The notes under the pieces: generated by a model | What the model was told of the DNA's origin: nothing | The model's database searches: none | The model's input: only the letters and a program-made list of their open reading frames with translations | From: Xylocopa sonorina | Taxonomy: Eukaryota; Arthropoda; Insecta; Hymenoptera; Apidae | Direction of reading: 5' to 3' | DNA: 64,000 nucleotides | Assembly (NCBI RefSeq): GCF_050948175.1 | Contig: NC_135200.1 | Location: 2,604,001 to 2,668,000, forward strand | Part shown: positions 1-15,025 of the stretch, piece after piece | Numbering within the stretch: position 1 is the stretch's first letter | How the letters are laid out: every line of letters starts with the position of its first letter | Made by a program: the position numbers and the translations under genes

Positions 1-3000
1 AACGCTAACTTTTTCATTTTCTCTCTTTTCTTCGTTTACCCTTCTGGCTTCACGCACACATACTCTTAGACTTTCTTTCTCTTTCGCGTTCACTCACTCG
101 GTTTCTCCACTCGCTCTCGTTGTCTCTCATCCTCGCACAGGTTCAGGGATCCGTTTTCTTTAAAAAGATATCCAAGGAGTCGCCGCTCTTCGGCTGCATT
201 CACGACGAGGCTCGATTCCCTGCCGGGAATAAAGAAACTCCGCGGCCGTTCAATAAGCGGCCCGCTCTAGAATTCAATCGGCATCGTTCGGCCGATATTT
301 CATATCTCCCGATATTAGCGGCACGAAACTGGTCGAGCAGTTTCTGCGTGCACACGCGGACCACCCGTGGACAGAGACCCGTGCTGGCCAATAACTGGGT
401 CCCCTCCGATCGATGATTAGGAGAGGGACGCGTGAATTGTTCGGCTGATGGGATTTCTTCCCAACGATTAAAGGGTTGCTCTCGAGCGCAATCGTTAAAC
501 GAACCTCAGTTTTTAACACCCCCAAGAAGAAATACTTGCAGAAGCTTCCTAAAAAAATTTGTGATAAGAATATGACTGGATCCTGTAAAGATATCAGATA
601 TAAATATAGAACCTACGCTCGATTAATTAATTTTCTCTCGTTTCTATTCACTGAACAGATCGATGAATTTCGATCGTTTAAAATGAAAACACCCCATGTA
701 GGAATGTTTCCACTTCTGGAATCAGTGCAACTCGTTTTTCTCAACAGTATTAAGTTTCAACCGTCGTGTTGTGCTGCGTATAAACGATATCAAAAGAATC
801 TTTGGACATGCTCGACATACGTTCTTTAATCATATAGAAAAAAAAAAGAAAACAGAAGTCACGGTAATCGTAATTGAATGATTGATAATTAATTTTGGAA
901 CTAGAGAGAGGGTGTACGCGCGGATAGGAAGTGGTAGGCGGTAATTCGATTAACCGATTTTGATGAAGACAGGCTAGCGTAGGAGAAGGGCGCGTCGCGG
1001 GGCTCGCAAATGAGGTGAAACACAAGCATCCCCCGCGTTTTGACGCCGGTTAATCGAATCACCCCGGCAATAACGCGGCGATGCCCTAGCTGCACGCGCT
1101 CGACGCGTCTAGCTAGGTGTTGCGGCCCACTAATTCACCGGGGCCAACTCGATTTACGCGTCCGGCGCATCCGAAATTGCATCATAAACGCGGACGATTA
1201 CCGGTTACACGCCCGGCCAGAAAGTGGAAGGAATTTTGCTCGCGATATACGGTCAATTGCGGCCGAGGGCAAATCGGATTAAATCGGAATAACGATTAGC
1301 AGCCCTCCGCAGGAATGCAGAGGAACTCGTTCCCCGCGTTCCCTTTTCGATTTTGTTTCAACGAATTCGTTCGAAATTTAGTACAGTCGAGTTCATGTGA
1401 ATTTTTCACGCGTTTAACTGTGTTCCGTCTCATTCAAAACACAACTACAAACTCAAACCAAGTTTATGCCACGTTCGCTTATAATTAGTTATTTTTTAAA
1501 AGCCTCAATTTCTACTTACTACTTTTGCTAATTAACTTCTTAATTCAAGTTATCGAGATTAAGGCTTTAAAAGGTTGCTAGAAAACATAGACGAAAATTG
1601 ATGTATCATAAACCCAAAATACCTAATTAAAGGTCCCGTTAGGCCGAGTAACCTCGAGTTAATTACCCTGACCATCACCACCACAGAATCAAAAGCAGCT
1701 CACTGCTGCTTTCCAAAGTATATAAGCGTATACTTTTTTTAAATACCACTGTGGAATTATACCAACTAAGATCAACTAAACAAATCAAATTAATATTATT
1801 TAAATATAGAGTTGAATATATTGAAAACTGTTCGTTCTTTCGGCACACAATCATCTTCAAATTGGCAGTAAAAATCGTCCTCGATATTCTATCAGAGTAA
1901 TTAAGCAAAGAAAAATTAAGGACGCAACAGTATATCTCAGTTCATTTATCGTATATCACTCTGATTGTTCAGACGTGAGCAAATTAGTGTTCAACGTGAA
2001 GTCTTTCGGATATGCTCACTTCACACATTAACGTTAATGACGAGCAAGTAGTTAAGTTTGGATAACGAAGGCATACGCTTACAATAGTTTTCATAGGACG
2101 TATGTTAAAAAAGACGATACGCACGGATTCGTTGAAGTAAATTTTAATAGGAATTGTGGAAGGAGTTTCTTCAATTTTACTTATCGAGCAAAACATTGAG
2201 ATGAAATGCCTTCTTTTGACTAGTGATAGTATCGCGGGTAAAAATTCACCCCCGTGTGATCCACGGGGAAATATCGTATATCCTGAACTGACCGTAGCGG
2301 ATAATAAACTTAAGAAGCACCTCGACAATGTAACAATGAAATGTAATATTCGAATATTTACTGATTGATGTTATTAATTATTGTTACAAAACACGATTAT
2401 AGCAATAAGAAAAGAAATGGAAATTCTATTTTATCTTTGGTATAACATAATGAAAAGGTCATTGAAAGTGGCTATTGACCGTGTTAATGAACTCTTTAAG
2501 GAACTTGTTAATGAACTTTGTAAAGATAATTATCGAAAGACAATATTTCCATACTAAAATGGAATCAAATAAAAAAATCTCATATCACTCCGAATAACGT
2601 GCAACTACGTCTCGTTACGCGACCACCCCTCCAACAGACACGCAAAATTAAAGCGCAATACCAAATATAAGTACACAATCGTCCAGTTGAAACGAAATCC
2701 ATCGATTTCCAACAGAGAAATTTCAAGAGATGGCCGTTTCATCGAAACGAGGGCCTAAAAATGTTCGCTAACTCCCGAATGAACAAACAACCCGACGTCC
2801 AACCAATCACCGCGAAGGCACGTACGGGGCATTCCGAATTTCCAATATCTAAAATCTATAAAGAAAGCTTCTCATCGAGACGGGGCTCGGCGACACGTCA
2901 AACGTACGAGCGGGATGAAACCTTTCCCGTATTCTTCGTAGCTGGCTGGATAACGTTTGAAAGATCGACGATTGAGACGAGGAGACCGGGATAGTTGATG

Positions 3001-6000
3001 CCATCGAGTGATTCGCGGTGACTCGAAACGGGCGGAATTCGGAATGATGCAAACATTGCCCCGAGGGCACCTGGCTGAATATGAAATCACGATGAATAAA
3101 CTTTAATATCCAAATGTAGATCACGAAGAAAGGAAAAGGGGGATGGTTCGTGGTATTGGCCACGGAGTAAAGGCGAGAGGAATACGATTGAGCAGGTTCT
3201 TTGTGCTGCCCTCGAACGGGGCATCTCGCGTTATTGCTTCGCTATTCTTGGAAACGGTAGTTATTCGTGATACGCGAACAGATCGATCTTTTATTTTAAG
3301 AACGGGAATGAGAAGGGACGGTACCTGTGACCCTCCCTGCATTTTCTCGTTACGTACGCCCTCGAACCGGAAATCGGACGAATTTTAAGCGATCGTAACG
3401 AGTCACAGGAATTGGAGTTTATGGAAGGCGGCCATTTGCATTTTCAGGAAGTAAGTGTATGGGAAATTACAACGTTCGGAACAGTGCTTCGTTTAGGCAA
3501 ATTTGTAGCGATTATGCAACATTTATATGCAAATATCCCAAACATTTTTCTTCGACCCTTTAGTGGCCAAAGATAAATGAATTATTTTTGTTTTAAAAAC
3601 TAAACTAAACGTTTTTGAAACAAGAAGAAAAGAGTTTAAATTGTTTCGTTGAAATGGCAAAAAGATACTAAATAGTTATGCACGTATTTCTCCAGCGATA
3701 TATGCAGAGTAAGATAAGAGTGACAATTTCTCTTTCTAACTCCCGGCTAATCGCGGTTGGCAAATTTAGCCACGCATTCTCCTATCTCACGTGAACATCT
3801 TACTCCGTTCCTCGTCGTTTCGTCGACGGACAATCTCGCGTACGCTATTAATTTACTCTTACCCCTTTTCTTACGTTAAGCACACGCGAGAGAAAAATGT
3901 TTTTTCTTTTAAATAAAGTCAGTAGAAGGAAGGAAAGTTCGTCTCGTACTCGTAACGTCTCGCGTGATCGAGATACTTATTTTAACCTGGTATAAATTAT
4001 CCGGCGTCAGAACTCTTATCGTTTGCTGTTTGCGAGGCGCATTAAGATTTATACACATTTCTACCTCTTCTGAAAATATCTTTCTAAGAAGAATTCGTAG
4101 CCACGAGATACGAAATGGGAAACGTAACGAAAAACACAAAGTATCGATAGTTTCAAAGCATAGGAAACTGATCGAAGAATACTAAATGGTTTCTGTCGAT
4201 ATTAATTGTTATCGCAAACAATTAACCCCCTTGAGCAGACATCTGTACGCAATTATCCGTGAATAATTAAGTACTTTTTAATAGGAACGGTATATCAATA
4301 GATTTCCAATGTCAATCACTATTCGAGATATTTAAAATATTCAGTTACGCGAAATGCTCAAATAAGCAATGAAACTTGGCCAACGAAAATGGACGGCACC
4401 GTAAAATGTAAATGAAAACGATGAAACTCCGCAACTATTTCGGGCACCAGCTGCCACGATGGTGAATCTGTTCGACATTTAACGATATTACTTGGCAAAC
4501 GTCACATGAATTATGCAGAAGGATTTATCCCTTTCCAGCTCCCTCTGGTGGACGGGAACTTTGACCGGTTCGAGGATCGACGTTGCCAGTAACCGTAACA
4601 GCTTATAATCGCAAATTACCATTATGCATGCCCGGTATTATATAGACGAATTAACCCAGACCAGTAGACAATTTGCCTTCTGGACTATGAATGGAACGTC
4701 TTATCTCGTTGATCGCGTTTCCTCCAATTTGCATTTCAATGATATATTGCGTTCCATCTACAATGCATCGATAAACCGTGGTTTATGATTGTTTCCCGAC
4801 TCGTTAATCGAAGGGTATCGTGAACAAGTTGCGAGTGCTTTAAATTATTTCGGATGAAATGACAATTTTCAGTCAGCTCAGACTGCGAGTTGGAGATTAA
4901 AAAATTTATAGATCAAAAATTGTACTCTCGACGAGAATGAATTTGTCAGTGGCGTTGGAGTCCATAGAAATAGTAAAAGCTTCTTGAAAAATGTAATCTC
5001 TATATATTTATTAAAATATAAATAATACTAATAATAATAATACTAATGTATCTATTTTAGAATCGAAATAAATGAACTATTTTATTTCTGTCATTTTCAG
5101 TATTTGCTGTTATTTTTATGGAAACACGCTTCACTACCAACAAATATTTCTGCACGCAACTGTAATTTGTAACATCCGTTTCCTTTTACGTATACGAGTG
5201 GATTCATAGAAAAAGAGACTTGAGTCAATTTACTAGTTCCTTAAATCTTTATAGATAAAACGAAGAGCTTGCGGTTTTTTTTCAAAGATAAAATAAATTC
5301 AATACTATTTTCGTTGGAAAAATATAATTGCTGTTCGTCCGTTGTACTACAGAGAAGCAACGAAAATTAAAGTAGGTTCGTTTAAGTAGTTAAATTCGTA
5401 ACTTCGTGTGAACGAAAGGTAAAACAAAGACATCGATGGTAATGTTGGAAATTCGGAGGGGAAGGAGAATAGAGGTGGATCAAAAATGAAACGGGTCGGA
5501 CATCTTGACGAGGAAGGACGGGGAACCAGGAAAATGGCCGGCACGCGCGTTGAATTATTCAAATCCTCGCGAACGACAAGTAAATCGAGTGCACGCGTGA
5601 ATGCTTGCTACCCTATTTGTATCGGGCCCGATCGGTGAATATTTAGAGACGAATTTATCCGAATCATGATCCCGTATTTCATGCGATGCGTCCGCGTCCA
5701 CGTCCACGTGGGCACGTTCGATCCACGATCGAACTCGCTGCACGATAGTAGAGGGAGAGAGGAAATCAATGTCCCTCGTAACGAATTCCCGCGTCGCGTT
5801 GCGGTTGCCCCTCGAACCGGGGAATACAAAGTTCCGTTTGTCGCAGTTCGATGCGCTCAAGAAACTTGCTCGACGAACGCTGTTACAAGTTCCCGCGATG
5901 GAAACTACCCTGAGTAACCAGAGCGTTGTGCCTAACGTGGTTTCAATTTTTACGTTACTTTTAAAATATTTCTGTTTCTCAGATCCGCTCGTATTATCTT

Positions 6001-6084
6001 CCCTTTAAACGATTCTCTAGGGTCTCGCGAGACCAATTGTTGTAGACAATTTTGCATTTGAACCCTTTGTACTTGAAAGCAAAA

Positions 6085-6104
6085 AGTAACAGTAACAGTA
6101 ACAG
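6085..6104. repeat. (AGTAAC)3 microsatellite
   Basis: Three six-base units and a partial fourth. Confidence 0.85.
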
Positions 6105-8700
6105 CATTATCATTTGCATAACATTTGTCATTTTACAACAGAATAAATGAGGTCATTACGATTTGTTTTTATCCTTATGTGAACTAAAAATTGCTTGTGT
6201 GGGAAATGGTAAATGGGTAACGTGGGCTAACGGTCGAGATGAGAAAGTGTCAAAGAGCGACGAGGAAGCGAGCTAGGCAGTCACGCGTCCATCCCTTGAA
6301 AGAGAGGATCTATATCGATTAAATATACTGTTAGTGTATCTTTTTTGTTTATCCTCTTGTCTTCGTTTTATTTCACATTTGCATTATCTCCATATCGGAG
6401 ACCACGAGTTAGAAGACGAATTTTAAATTCGCCCTCGATGCAAAAGGTTAATTTGTAGAGACGTATATTGTTCAATCAAATCTAAATACTTAAAAAGAGA
6501 CGAAGATTTTAAATAATTTATAAAAATATTGATAAAATATTCAAATATTGGAAATTGGAAATTCTTGATACTCTACATAATATGCGTACAAACAAAGATA
6601 CCGCGGTAATTATGTTTAATCAACCCTGTGTGTAAATACAGCAGAGACACAGGATGGAGGATATAGAAAAGGTATAGGTATATTGCAATCATCAGCACCT
6701 CCTCTGTCATTGCATCATTAATTAATCGTATTCATTGCGTTTCATGCCTGTGGGAATTCGGGGCGTACCTTCGATGTATCCGCATCGCATTCATACTGCT
6801 CTAGAACAGTTCCATTCGGAACGACGAAACCGCGCTCTCGAATACGCGGGAAATTAATCTAAATGCTGATTACCTAACGAAGAACGTAATTGACATAGCA
6901 GAGTAGAATCAGTGTGTCTCGTAGCGTTTTCGATGGTTCAATTAGGTATAACCTTCGCCGCAATTTCACTGTACACACTTTACCAAACAGATTCGTTCGA
7001 AAAACAAAAATAAAACCGGCTCACCCTTATAAGAATTACATTTGTCAATTCGTCGTTCGTGCGATCCAGCGTATTTTTAATTTACGCAACGTAAACGTGA
7101 AATTGTACTTTTTGATTCTCGTTGTACATGCAAATACTGAATACGAAATAACTCCTCTTAAAATTCTGCAAAACCGTTAAATTACAAAATTTATAGAGTA
7201 AACTAAAATTGACGATGGTAAACAGAACAAAATACAGAAAGAAACACATTTCATCCCCCAATTTGCCGTAACGGTTCCCAGAACGGCAGTTCCTCCTTTC
7301 GCCGCGGTTTTCACAACCGATTGCACGGCAAATCGCCGATACTCGTTAACAGGCGTCGCTTGTCGCATTCAATATTAACCAGCGACACCTCCCGTGGAAT
7401 TTATTATACCACGGCCTGGCACCGATTTCGTAGTAACGAGACATTAAAATTTCGCCAGCCAATGACCCGGCCGCGTTATTACACCACCCGTCGATTCGAC
7501 CCCGCTAAATATTTGATTCGCCAATTCGAACCATCGTTCCCGCGCGTTTCGAAATTAGCTGCGAAATCGCGCATCGAAAAACTGTTTGCGCGAACTTTGC
7601 CACGAATTCTCGTTGCCTCTTGAATCCAGCCTGGAACGGTCCTTGGGGGCTAATGTTGGATCAACGAAACGATCAGACCCATGAGAAGCTGGAAATTAGG
7701 ATTAGCCGTTTTCGGCTATTTATAGCTGGCTCTTCGAAGTTATACGAGAGATTTTAGGGATTCCCTTTGGTTTCGGAATCGCTCCCTGCGAAAATTACAA
7801 AATAATTTTCTTTCACGAATTTTTATTACTTTTAATGGAAATCTTCTTGCGTTTGTTACAAGTAATGACGAATAATTAATTTTCATCTTACTATCAACTA
7901 ATATGGCTTAGATATCGAAGCGTCATATCGTCATAAAATAATGCTTTTTTTAATTGCAAACAATATCATATATAATTTTGTTTTGAATTCCTGACCGAAT
8001 TGATATCCTTTACAATAGTTGTAATTAAAAAAACAATATTTTATGTGTACATTTGAAACTGTATAAACAATTGTATATTGGAGAAGAACACGTATAATGG
8101 AAATGATTTAGAACTAATCTATCAGGCAATTTATATATATATGCAGTTAAAATTCTGCGAAGGATATCGTCGAGACGATCGGTAACGAACAATTTTAATA
8201 ATCGTGGCTCCATTCAATCGAGATGCCATAACTTCCGCGCAATTAAACGTAAAGAAAACCTGGCGCGGATAACGATCCCCGGGGGCCGCGATACTTACAA
8301 GCCTCTCCAATTTCGAAGTTGTTCGAGAAGATATAAAGTTCAAATGGCGATTTCAGTCGTAAATCTTCGATTGGATCGTCGAGGTCTGCGGCGAAATCCA
8401 CTGTAAATCGCGAAAGTTTCTTCTTAATCGCTGAAAGGCACTTCGCGAAAGTTACCGCTTACAACTTCCCCTCGATTTCCAACATTCCACCCCCCGCTCT
8501 TTCTCACCGCCATCCCTGCCCTTCGACAATTCTCGCCCCTCTTAAAAGTCTTAACATCGTTCGAACGTAATACAGACGTCGAATTTCGTCGAACCGTGGA
8601 AACTTGCCTCGCGATCGACTCGCGTGATAAAAAGTTGGATTATCGGAAGACGTTTCCCCCCGGACGATCGACGCTCTCGACTACAGGGTTGGCGATTAAA

Positions 8701-8720
8701 GCGCGCCACAAGTGGCGCGC
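8701..8720. repeat. Perfect GC-rich inverted repeat
   Basis: GCGCGCCAC and its exact reverse complement GTGGCGCGC are separated by AA. It sits in a CpG-dense patch with no gene nearby. It could be a protein-binding palindrome or a small hairpin. Confidence 0.85.
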
Positions 8721-9883
8721 CGCGTCTTCGATCGTCGTCTAGCTGCTCGCGTGATGGAAGTAAGTAAAGTGTAGCTCGAGCGGGTACTCGCTTTTTCTTT
8801 TTCTTTTTCATTCTTCAAGATATGTCGGTCGAAATGTACATCGCAAGATTTTGCAATTCACATTGCACGATACACGTGAAATTTCCATGGCTGAACGTTT
8901 CCGTTTTCAACCCCCAATTGGAAAAAGGGATTAAGTTTCCTCGGATTAATTTGTAATTGTGAATGAGAGATACATTTTTTTAGATTTAAATGTGATAGAT
9001 AATTTTACACTGAACGTTTCTTCATGTATTAATGTAAATTTCTATATTTCTAACCGTTTGCAATTGAGAGGTTTTTCTGAAAATATTCTAGCAAGTCCAA
9101 GTCATTTTTAGTGAATTTATTAATAATTACAGTTTAATGTAATGATGTTAAATTAATGAAAACCCTTTATCCTTCACACCAGACACTTATTTAATAAATT
9201 AATTCTGAAAATTAAGTAGAATTTCCGGGTAAAATACTGAAGGAAGATTAATATGTCTTTCGCTTGAAATAAAAAATGGTCGATATTTTCCACTCTCTCT
9301 CCTGCATAGCAGAATTTAGCGATAAATACTGTTTAACAACGATAATTTGTATCGCATAATAAAGATTCATTAAAAAATGTATTGCAAACACGTTCGTATT
9401 TACTCGCGTGCGGCGTATATCTCAATTAAAAGGTGCTCTCTGTAAAGAATCTTTTTCCTAGCCGTTTTTTTTCAGTACCTCGATCGAGATGAAAGTGCAA
9501 TTTAAAGGAAAAGAAGAAACGGTCCGCGCGTTTGTTAACAAATCACGTCCGCGCGAACTCATCAAACACAAAACTACCCGACGCCCACGCAAAGACCCAA
9601 TCTAGCGCGGGAGCGAACAATTGCACGCGAAACAGCAGGTGCCAGCGGTATATCAACCGCATATTGCGTCGCAATAACTTCATTTTATAATACTTCGTGC
9701 GGTGACCTCCGGGTACGCGCGTGCCTTCACAGTATTTAGAATAATATCCCCGCGGCCGCGCTCCGAGTGAATTTATTTTAATTATATTTTAATCCTCACA
9801 AATCTCTCTTCTATTACTACCGCTATAAAGCTTTATCGCCTGTCTTTCAACATATCGCATGCTAATCGAGCTGTACGAACGAC

Positions 9884-9904
9884 CTGTGCGATTTATTCGC
9901 ACAG
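9884..9904. repeat. Perfect inverted repeat, 8-base arms
   Basis: CTGTGCGA and TCGCACAG flank TTTAT. Nothing nearby suggests an RNA gene. Confidence 0.75.
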
Positions 9905-10085
9905 CTGAATTTTCGTTGTGCAAGCATTAAATTTAATATCGGAATAAAATTATTGCCGTTCCGTTGCAATTCTATTTCGGATCAAATATTTCAATTCTTA
10001 TAATTACGTCATAATATACAATACCAGAAATATTTGTTACCCTAGTAAGCTGTTAAATATATATTCTTGTTACTCACTTAATTGG

Positions 10086-10156
10086 TACTTACTTGATATT
10101 CAAAGTCCTAAGTGTGAAGCGTATGTTGCACCGAATGAAAATGTCCAAGTCCAAAT
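10086..10156. repeat. Dispersed repeat, copy 1
   Basis: About 70 bases, ending atgtccaagtccaaat, that recur diverged at 19294-19364. The shared right half (atgttgcac.gaat.aaaatgtccaagtccaaat) is nearly identical. It has no coding content; the repeat family is unknown. Confidence 0.7.
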
Positions 10157-11663
10157 CAAAGCAATCACGATCTAAAAATCTGAATAAAATGAGAAAGTTG
10201 AAAAGCGAGGAGTTTAGAGGAAGTGAAAGAAGCGAAAGCGCGATGACTAGTGAGAGATAGCGACAAAGATTACTTAAAATAATAATAAATATATCCAAGT
10301 ATGAAAGCGTGATTCTTGCTTGAAGTAATTTTATGCAAGCTATTTTTATTTCAAGCTTTTATTATACAATTAAGAAAATTCTCTCGCACTTTTAAAAGTT
10401 CTACAATTTTCTTCTTCTTTTACACACGCATCCAAAATGAAACTCGGAAGTTATAATTATGCGAAGCCATTTAATTTCTAAGCTTCGCCCTCTTACTGAG
10501 AAACAACGTTCCTCCTACCGTCATTAAATCGTTAGTTGGATCGTCTTCGAAGGGGACGAGTCGCGTACACGAGTTCCCGCTCGTTACCCGTCATAGAAAT
10601 CGGAGACCCGAACGCAAGCAAAAGAGATGATCCCCTCTCCGCCTCCATTTTTTTCCTTCTTCTCGCGCGAGAACCATCTTCGAGGACCCTCGAAACCTCG
10701 AATGGTACGCGGGACGCGATCAAAGAATGTGTCCCGATTAAAGCACTCGCGCGTACGAGTGGCTCGCGTGAAACCTATCGAGGGTAAACAGCCCCTCTTA
10801 AAGCAGCCGCGTTCCCTCGTCTTTAAAAAGAAAAACAGCGCAGCCTCTTCGAGGCATAAATTGCATCGTGTTCGTTGAATTTTTTCTTAGACTCTTCTCT
10901 TACGCTCGGAGACGGCCAATTGCTTAATAGAACAATATCAATTATAGAAATTATATGGAAAGAAACGACGCAATTTGTGAAATGAAACGGAGAAGTTCAG
11001 TGGTGTAAGCTCGAACTGTTCAGACGGAACGTCCAAGACAAAGTGAAAGAGCAATCTTCTAAATTGAGTTCGAAAGGTACATTTCAAAAGATCCTGTGTG
11101 TATTTTTCATTAGATAAATAAGATGATATTTGTTGTTATTGCTTTTAACAGTCGTATATATTTTTGCTTAACTGAGGGGTCGGTGGTAAGAGAAACAGGC
11201 GTATGAAACCTATGATACGAACGAAAAATCGCAGAACGTTTGAAATTTTGGAAACAGAAAATTGAATATACTTGATATCAATTTCCTTATCAAACGGTAC
11301 GGGTAAAAATGTTCGCAAACCGTTCCAGCGATTGTTTCGTCATAGGTGTTCAGCGAAATGAATCGCAATTATATTATTCTCCCGTAGCAAACAAAGCTTT
11401 CACGTCCATAGAGTATGAAACGCGAAGTTCTGCGCGTCCCACAAATTTGATAATCAAAATCGTTCATTGTCGAAATGGTGCTGTACGAGCATTACGTCAA
11501 ATTTACAGTACAGTGCTCGCTTTGAGAGTGAGAACAATTTTTCGCTTCGCCATCAATTTTCACCTCCTGTACAAAAGCTACGAAATTAAATTCACAAAAA
11601 AAAAACTTTGCTTGCCTAGTGAAAAGGTTTACGTTCAAAACACCTATTCACTTTCTCATTCCA

Positions 11664-11728
<65 letters not shown>

Positions 11729-11747
11729 CTCTCCCTCCCTCCCTCCC
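11664..11747. repeat. Poly(C)/(CT)n/(CCCT)n microsatellite
   Basis: A run of C leads into about 26 CT units to 11724, then ctatat and CCCT units. The Ser/Leu-rich reading frame across it is an artefact of the repeat. Confidence 0.95.
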
Positions 11748-14700
11748 CTTTCTCCCTCTGGTAAAATGAAATCAACACTAGTCGATTGAAAAAAAGTACT
11801 CTCGCCTAACACGATGTACGCTATGGAAAGCTCCTCCAATTTTCAACCCGCGTCGAAACACCCTGAGTCATGGTTCGAGCATCGTTCGGCCGTGCAATTC
11901 ACGCGACGTGCACACACGGCTCGCCTGTGTCCGCACAGAATTCCGAGGATTTTAAAACTTCATAGAGACGGTGAACGAGTCCTTGGAGAAATTTGCCGGG
12001 AAACAGTTTTCCGCGTGGCCAGCCATCAACGGGCCAAAGTTAGGGGTGAAAGACAGTGACGCGATGTGAAATGCGGCGAAAAAATGCGACACTGGCTGAT
12101 GTTCATCGGGGACAGAGGGGTGGTTTTCAGAAGTGGATCTTCTCTTCCTCGTCCCCTTGATTTTTCAACACTGAAAATTGTGCAACGAGAGGATTTCTCT
12201 GTTGAAAAGGAAGCTGCGCGCGACTATTGAAGGCAAGCCAGGCTATGGTGTTACAGTCAAAAACAAATGTCTAAGACATTGGTGATGATGATGATGAAAT
12301 ACCAGACTAATTTTACGGGAATGAAAATAATTAATTGAAAACGAAAAGAAGTGTTATATAGAAAAATTAAACTGTCTGTAAATATTTTTACATTATTTTG
12401 TGCATCAATACATATGAAAATTACGTTTTTTTCAATGTTATTAATTATTCTATATTTTGTATAGAACAACTTTCAAGACGTTAGTTTGCATCGTAAAACT
12501 GTTAATTTAAAAATAATTCGGAGTATGCAAATTAAAATGATCGTATTCGTATCGTTATCATAGAAAATTAAAAAATAGCCCAACATTTAGCTATATATAG
12601 CTATCGCCGTTTCGTCGAGACTGCAGAGTCTGTTTATTACCTATGAAAAGCATATCGCACGTTAAAGGAGCAAGTTTAGAACTATTTTGAGTAATAATGT
12701 CCGGAAAACTTTTAGGTTTCAGTAGAAGCGACGGGTGCTTTAGTTGAGCGGGAACTTTGCACTATCAGGGAGTGCCCATTGCCTTCTGGTAACGCATTGA
12801 ATAGCAACGGAACAGCTTTCAATCGATTCCTTGATCACAACCAATTTATATCGAGTTCTCAATTTTCCGATTAATCTACCGAAAGAAGAAACGATAGTTC
12901 CCCATCGATTATCCGATAAAATTATTAACAATACTCAATCGCTGGCGCCATCTGCTGTTGGTAGAGAGAGCGGAAGGAACTGATTCACGCTCGCCGCAAA
13001 AGCAGCGATCTGTAAAGGGATTCAATTGCAAGGAAACAAGTTATTTGCATAAAAGTACCGTTAAATGCGGCCAGTAACGGTGAAACTCAGCTGAGAGCGG
13101 GATAACAATTTTTATTCAGGTTTGTGTAACTTCCAACCCAAATGGAATGACATCAGGAAATGGTATTTGAGGCAACTAGTTCTCATAAAATTGCAAATTT
13201 TTTTTAATTAATATTCATACTGTCGAAAAATTGGGCAGAAGCGAAACATTTCTCAAACGGAAATTTGTTTCCTTTTAAGGTAAATTCGGAACGTTGAAAT
13301 ATAGAAGTGAACGAACAAATTGGGTTAAATAAATTAACTCGAATAGAGAGGTAAAAAGATTACACAATTTTTTAATCGAAATTTTTAGCTAGACCGTGTA
13401 TAAAAGCAAATATTCATAGAATGATATTAAAACACGGAAATGAACTAGCAAATTGTACATTTTAAACAGTAAAGAAGTTAAATGCAATTCTTTATCTTTA
13501 GTTAAACAAAATCCTTTATCGAAATAATTCGTGGAAATATTTTCATTCAAATAGTTCTTCAGATTTCTTTCGAAAAGATAAACACTTTCCTCCCCGTTAC
13601 TAAAATACTTTCAAAAAATGAAATGGTAGAGGAAGAACATGTTTTTCATTTGTTTGGTTTTCTAGCCATAAAAATGTAAGATTTTCCACGAATTTACCGC
13701 AAGACACGTACCTCGAATATAATTTCCTTTGATTCTCTGCTGACCACTAATTCTCAGAAACCCGAGGCTCGCGTATTTTCCCTCCCCATTTCCTCGGGGG
13801 TAGCTTAAAAAATGTTACCTTTCCTCGTACCAACACTCGTTTACCCGCGTTTCCAGCTTACTACTTAGAAAATTCCAAAAAGAGGTTTACGCGTACATTA
13901 AAACATTCCTGTTACATACGCTATTCGTAACACGAAGCGATAGTCAAACAAGATTTGGAAAATTTAACATCTTAACGCATGTACAAATAGTTCCACGAAC
14001 TCTGTCCATCTGAAATATCTCCCTTGTTTTAAACGATACTCGAAAATGTCACCAATGAAAATTATAAGGCGAGCAAAGTCAAACATCTCGAAAGAGATCA
14101 ATTTTAAATAAAAATAAACACATCTTAGTACCTTTATACTCGAAATTCTTTATCCCATCGAGAATCAAGCGTAAAACATGACCATTAGTGTCCACGATTA
14201 AATCCCATAACTTTCATTGGTGCCATTTTCACGTATCGTCTAAAATCAGTTTCAAAGCGAAACTTGCAAAGCATAAATAAGCTTGCAGAAAATTACAAAA
14301 GAGCCACGTTGCACCAATACAACGATCTCTTCGTTTATGCTAATATTGGCGCGTGAAAATCGATCGAGATGAAACAGAATCCCTTGGCGATCAACTTCAC
14401 CGCTCTCCTATCCTATCCACCCCCTCGATCTCCACTCCGAGACGTATTTCCCTTCCCCGGATTTACGATCGGTTGTGATCGAAGTGGTTGACCCCGTAAA
14501 AGCGACGCCGTCGGCCACGAAAACCGTCGACCCGTTTTTTGCCTCTCCGGTTAAAGCTCGGCTGAATTACGGGTTTCATAATTCATCGCGCGGTTCATCG
14601 ATTTGAAAGCACTCCGGCATCCGCGCGGACCGGTGGAAAGGCGAGGAAACGATCGGAACAAGTCGGGAGAACGAGAGACACGGGCTCGTTTCCGTTTCGG

Positions 14701-14946
14701 GGTAAATCTTGCCTCGAGTCGGTGGACTTTAGTGGCTGGAAGCTTTCGATCGCGGCCAGGATGCTCGTTCATTCGATAAAGATGTCGAGTAACTAAGTGC
14801 TAGTTGAATCACCGAGCGAGGCGTCGATCTTTTTATTATTTCTTTTTTTTCCATAGTACTTTCTTACCCCTCGATTCGATCATCTTATATCGATCGACTA
14901 ATTGGATCAACGAATTTTCTTGGTCAAGTAAGATTTCATCTCGTGC

Positions 14947-15025
14947 AAGAGAAAGAGAGAGAGAGAGAGAGAGGGAGAAAGAGAAAGAGGGAGAGAGAGA
15001 GAGAGAGGGAGAGAGAGAGAGAGGA
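14947..15025. repeat. (GA)n microsatellite with GGGA/AAGA interruptions
   Basis: A pure-purine tract of about 79 bases. The RERERE-type frame across it is not a protein. Confidence 0.95.

Larger units (their letters stand above)
1..11663. other. Non-coding stretch without recognisable gene
   Basis: AT-rich with CpG-rich patches (around 180-420, 900-1300, 5520-5830, 7260-7620 and 8560-8770). All open frames here are short, lack domains and lie in CpG-rich patches where stops are rarer. It may be intergenic or an intron of a gene starting outside the window. Confidence 0.6.

Noticed and set aside
7321..7623. 100-codon plus-strand frame
   Set aside because: No domain, CpG-rich local composition, no neighbouring exons.
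11309..11764. 151-codon plus-strand frame
   Set aside because: The C-terminal third is a translated CT microsatellite; no domain in the rest.
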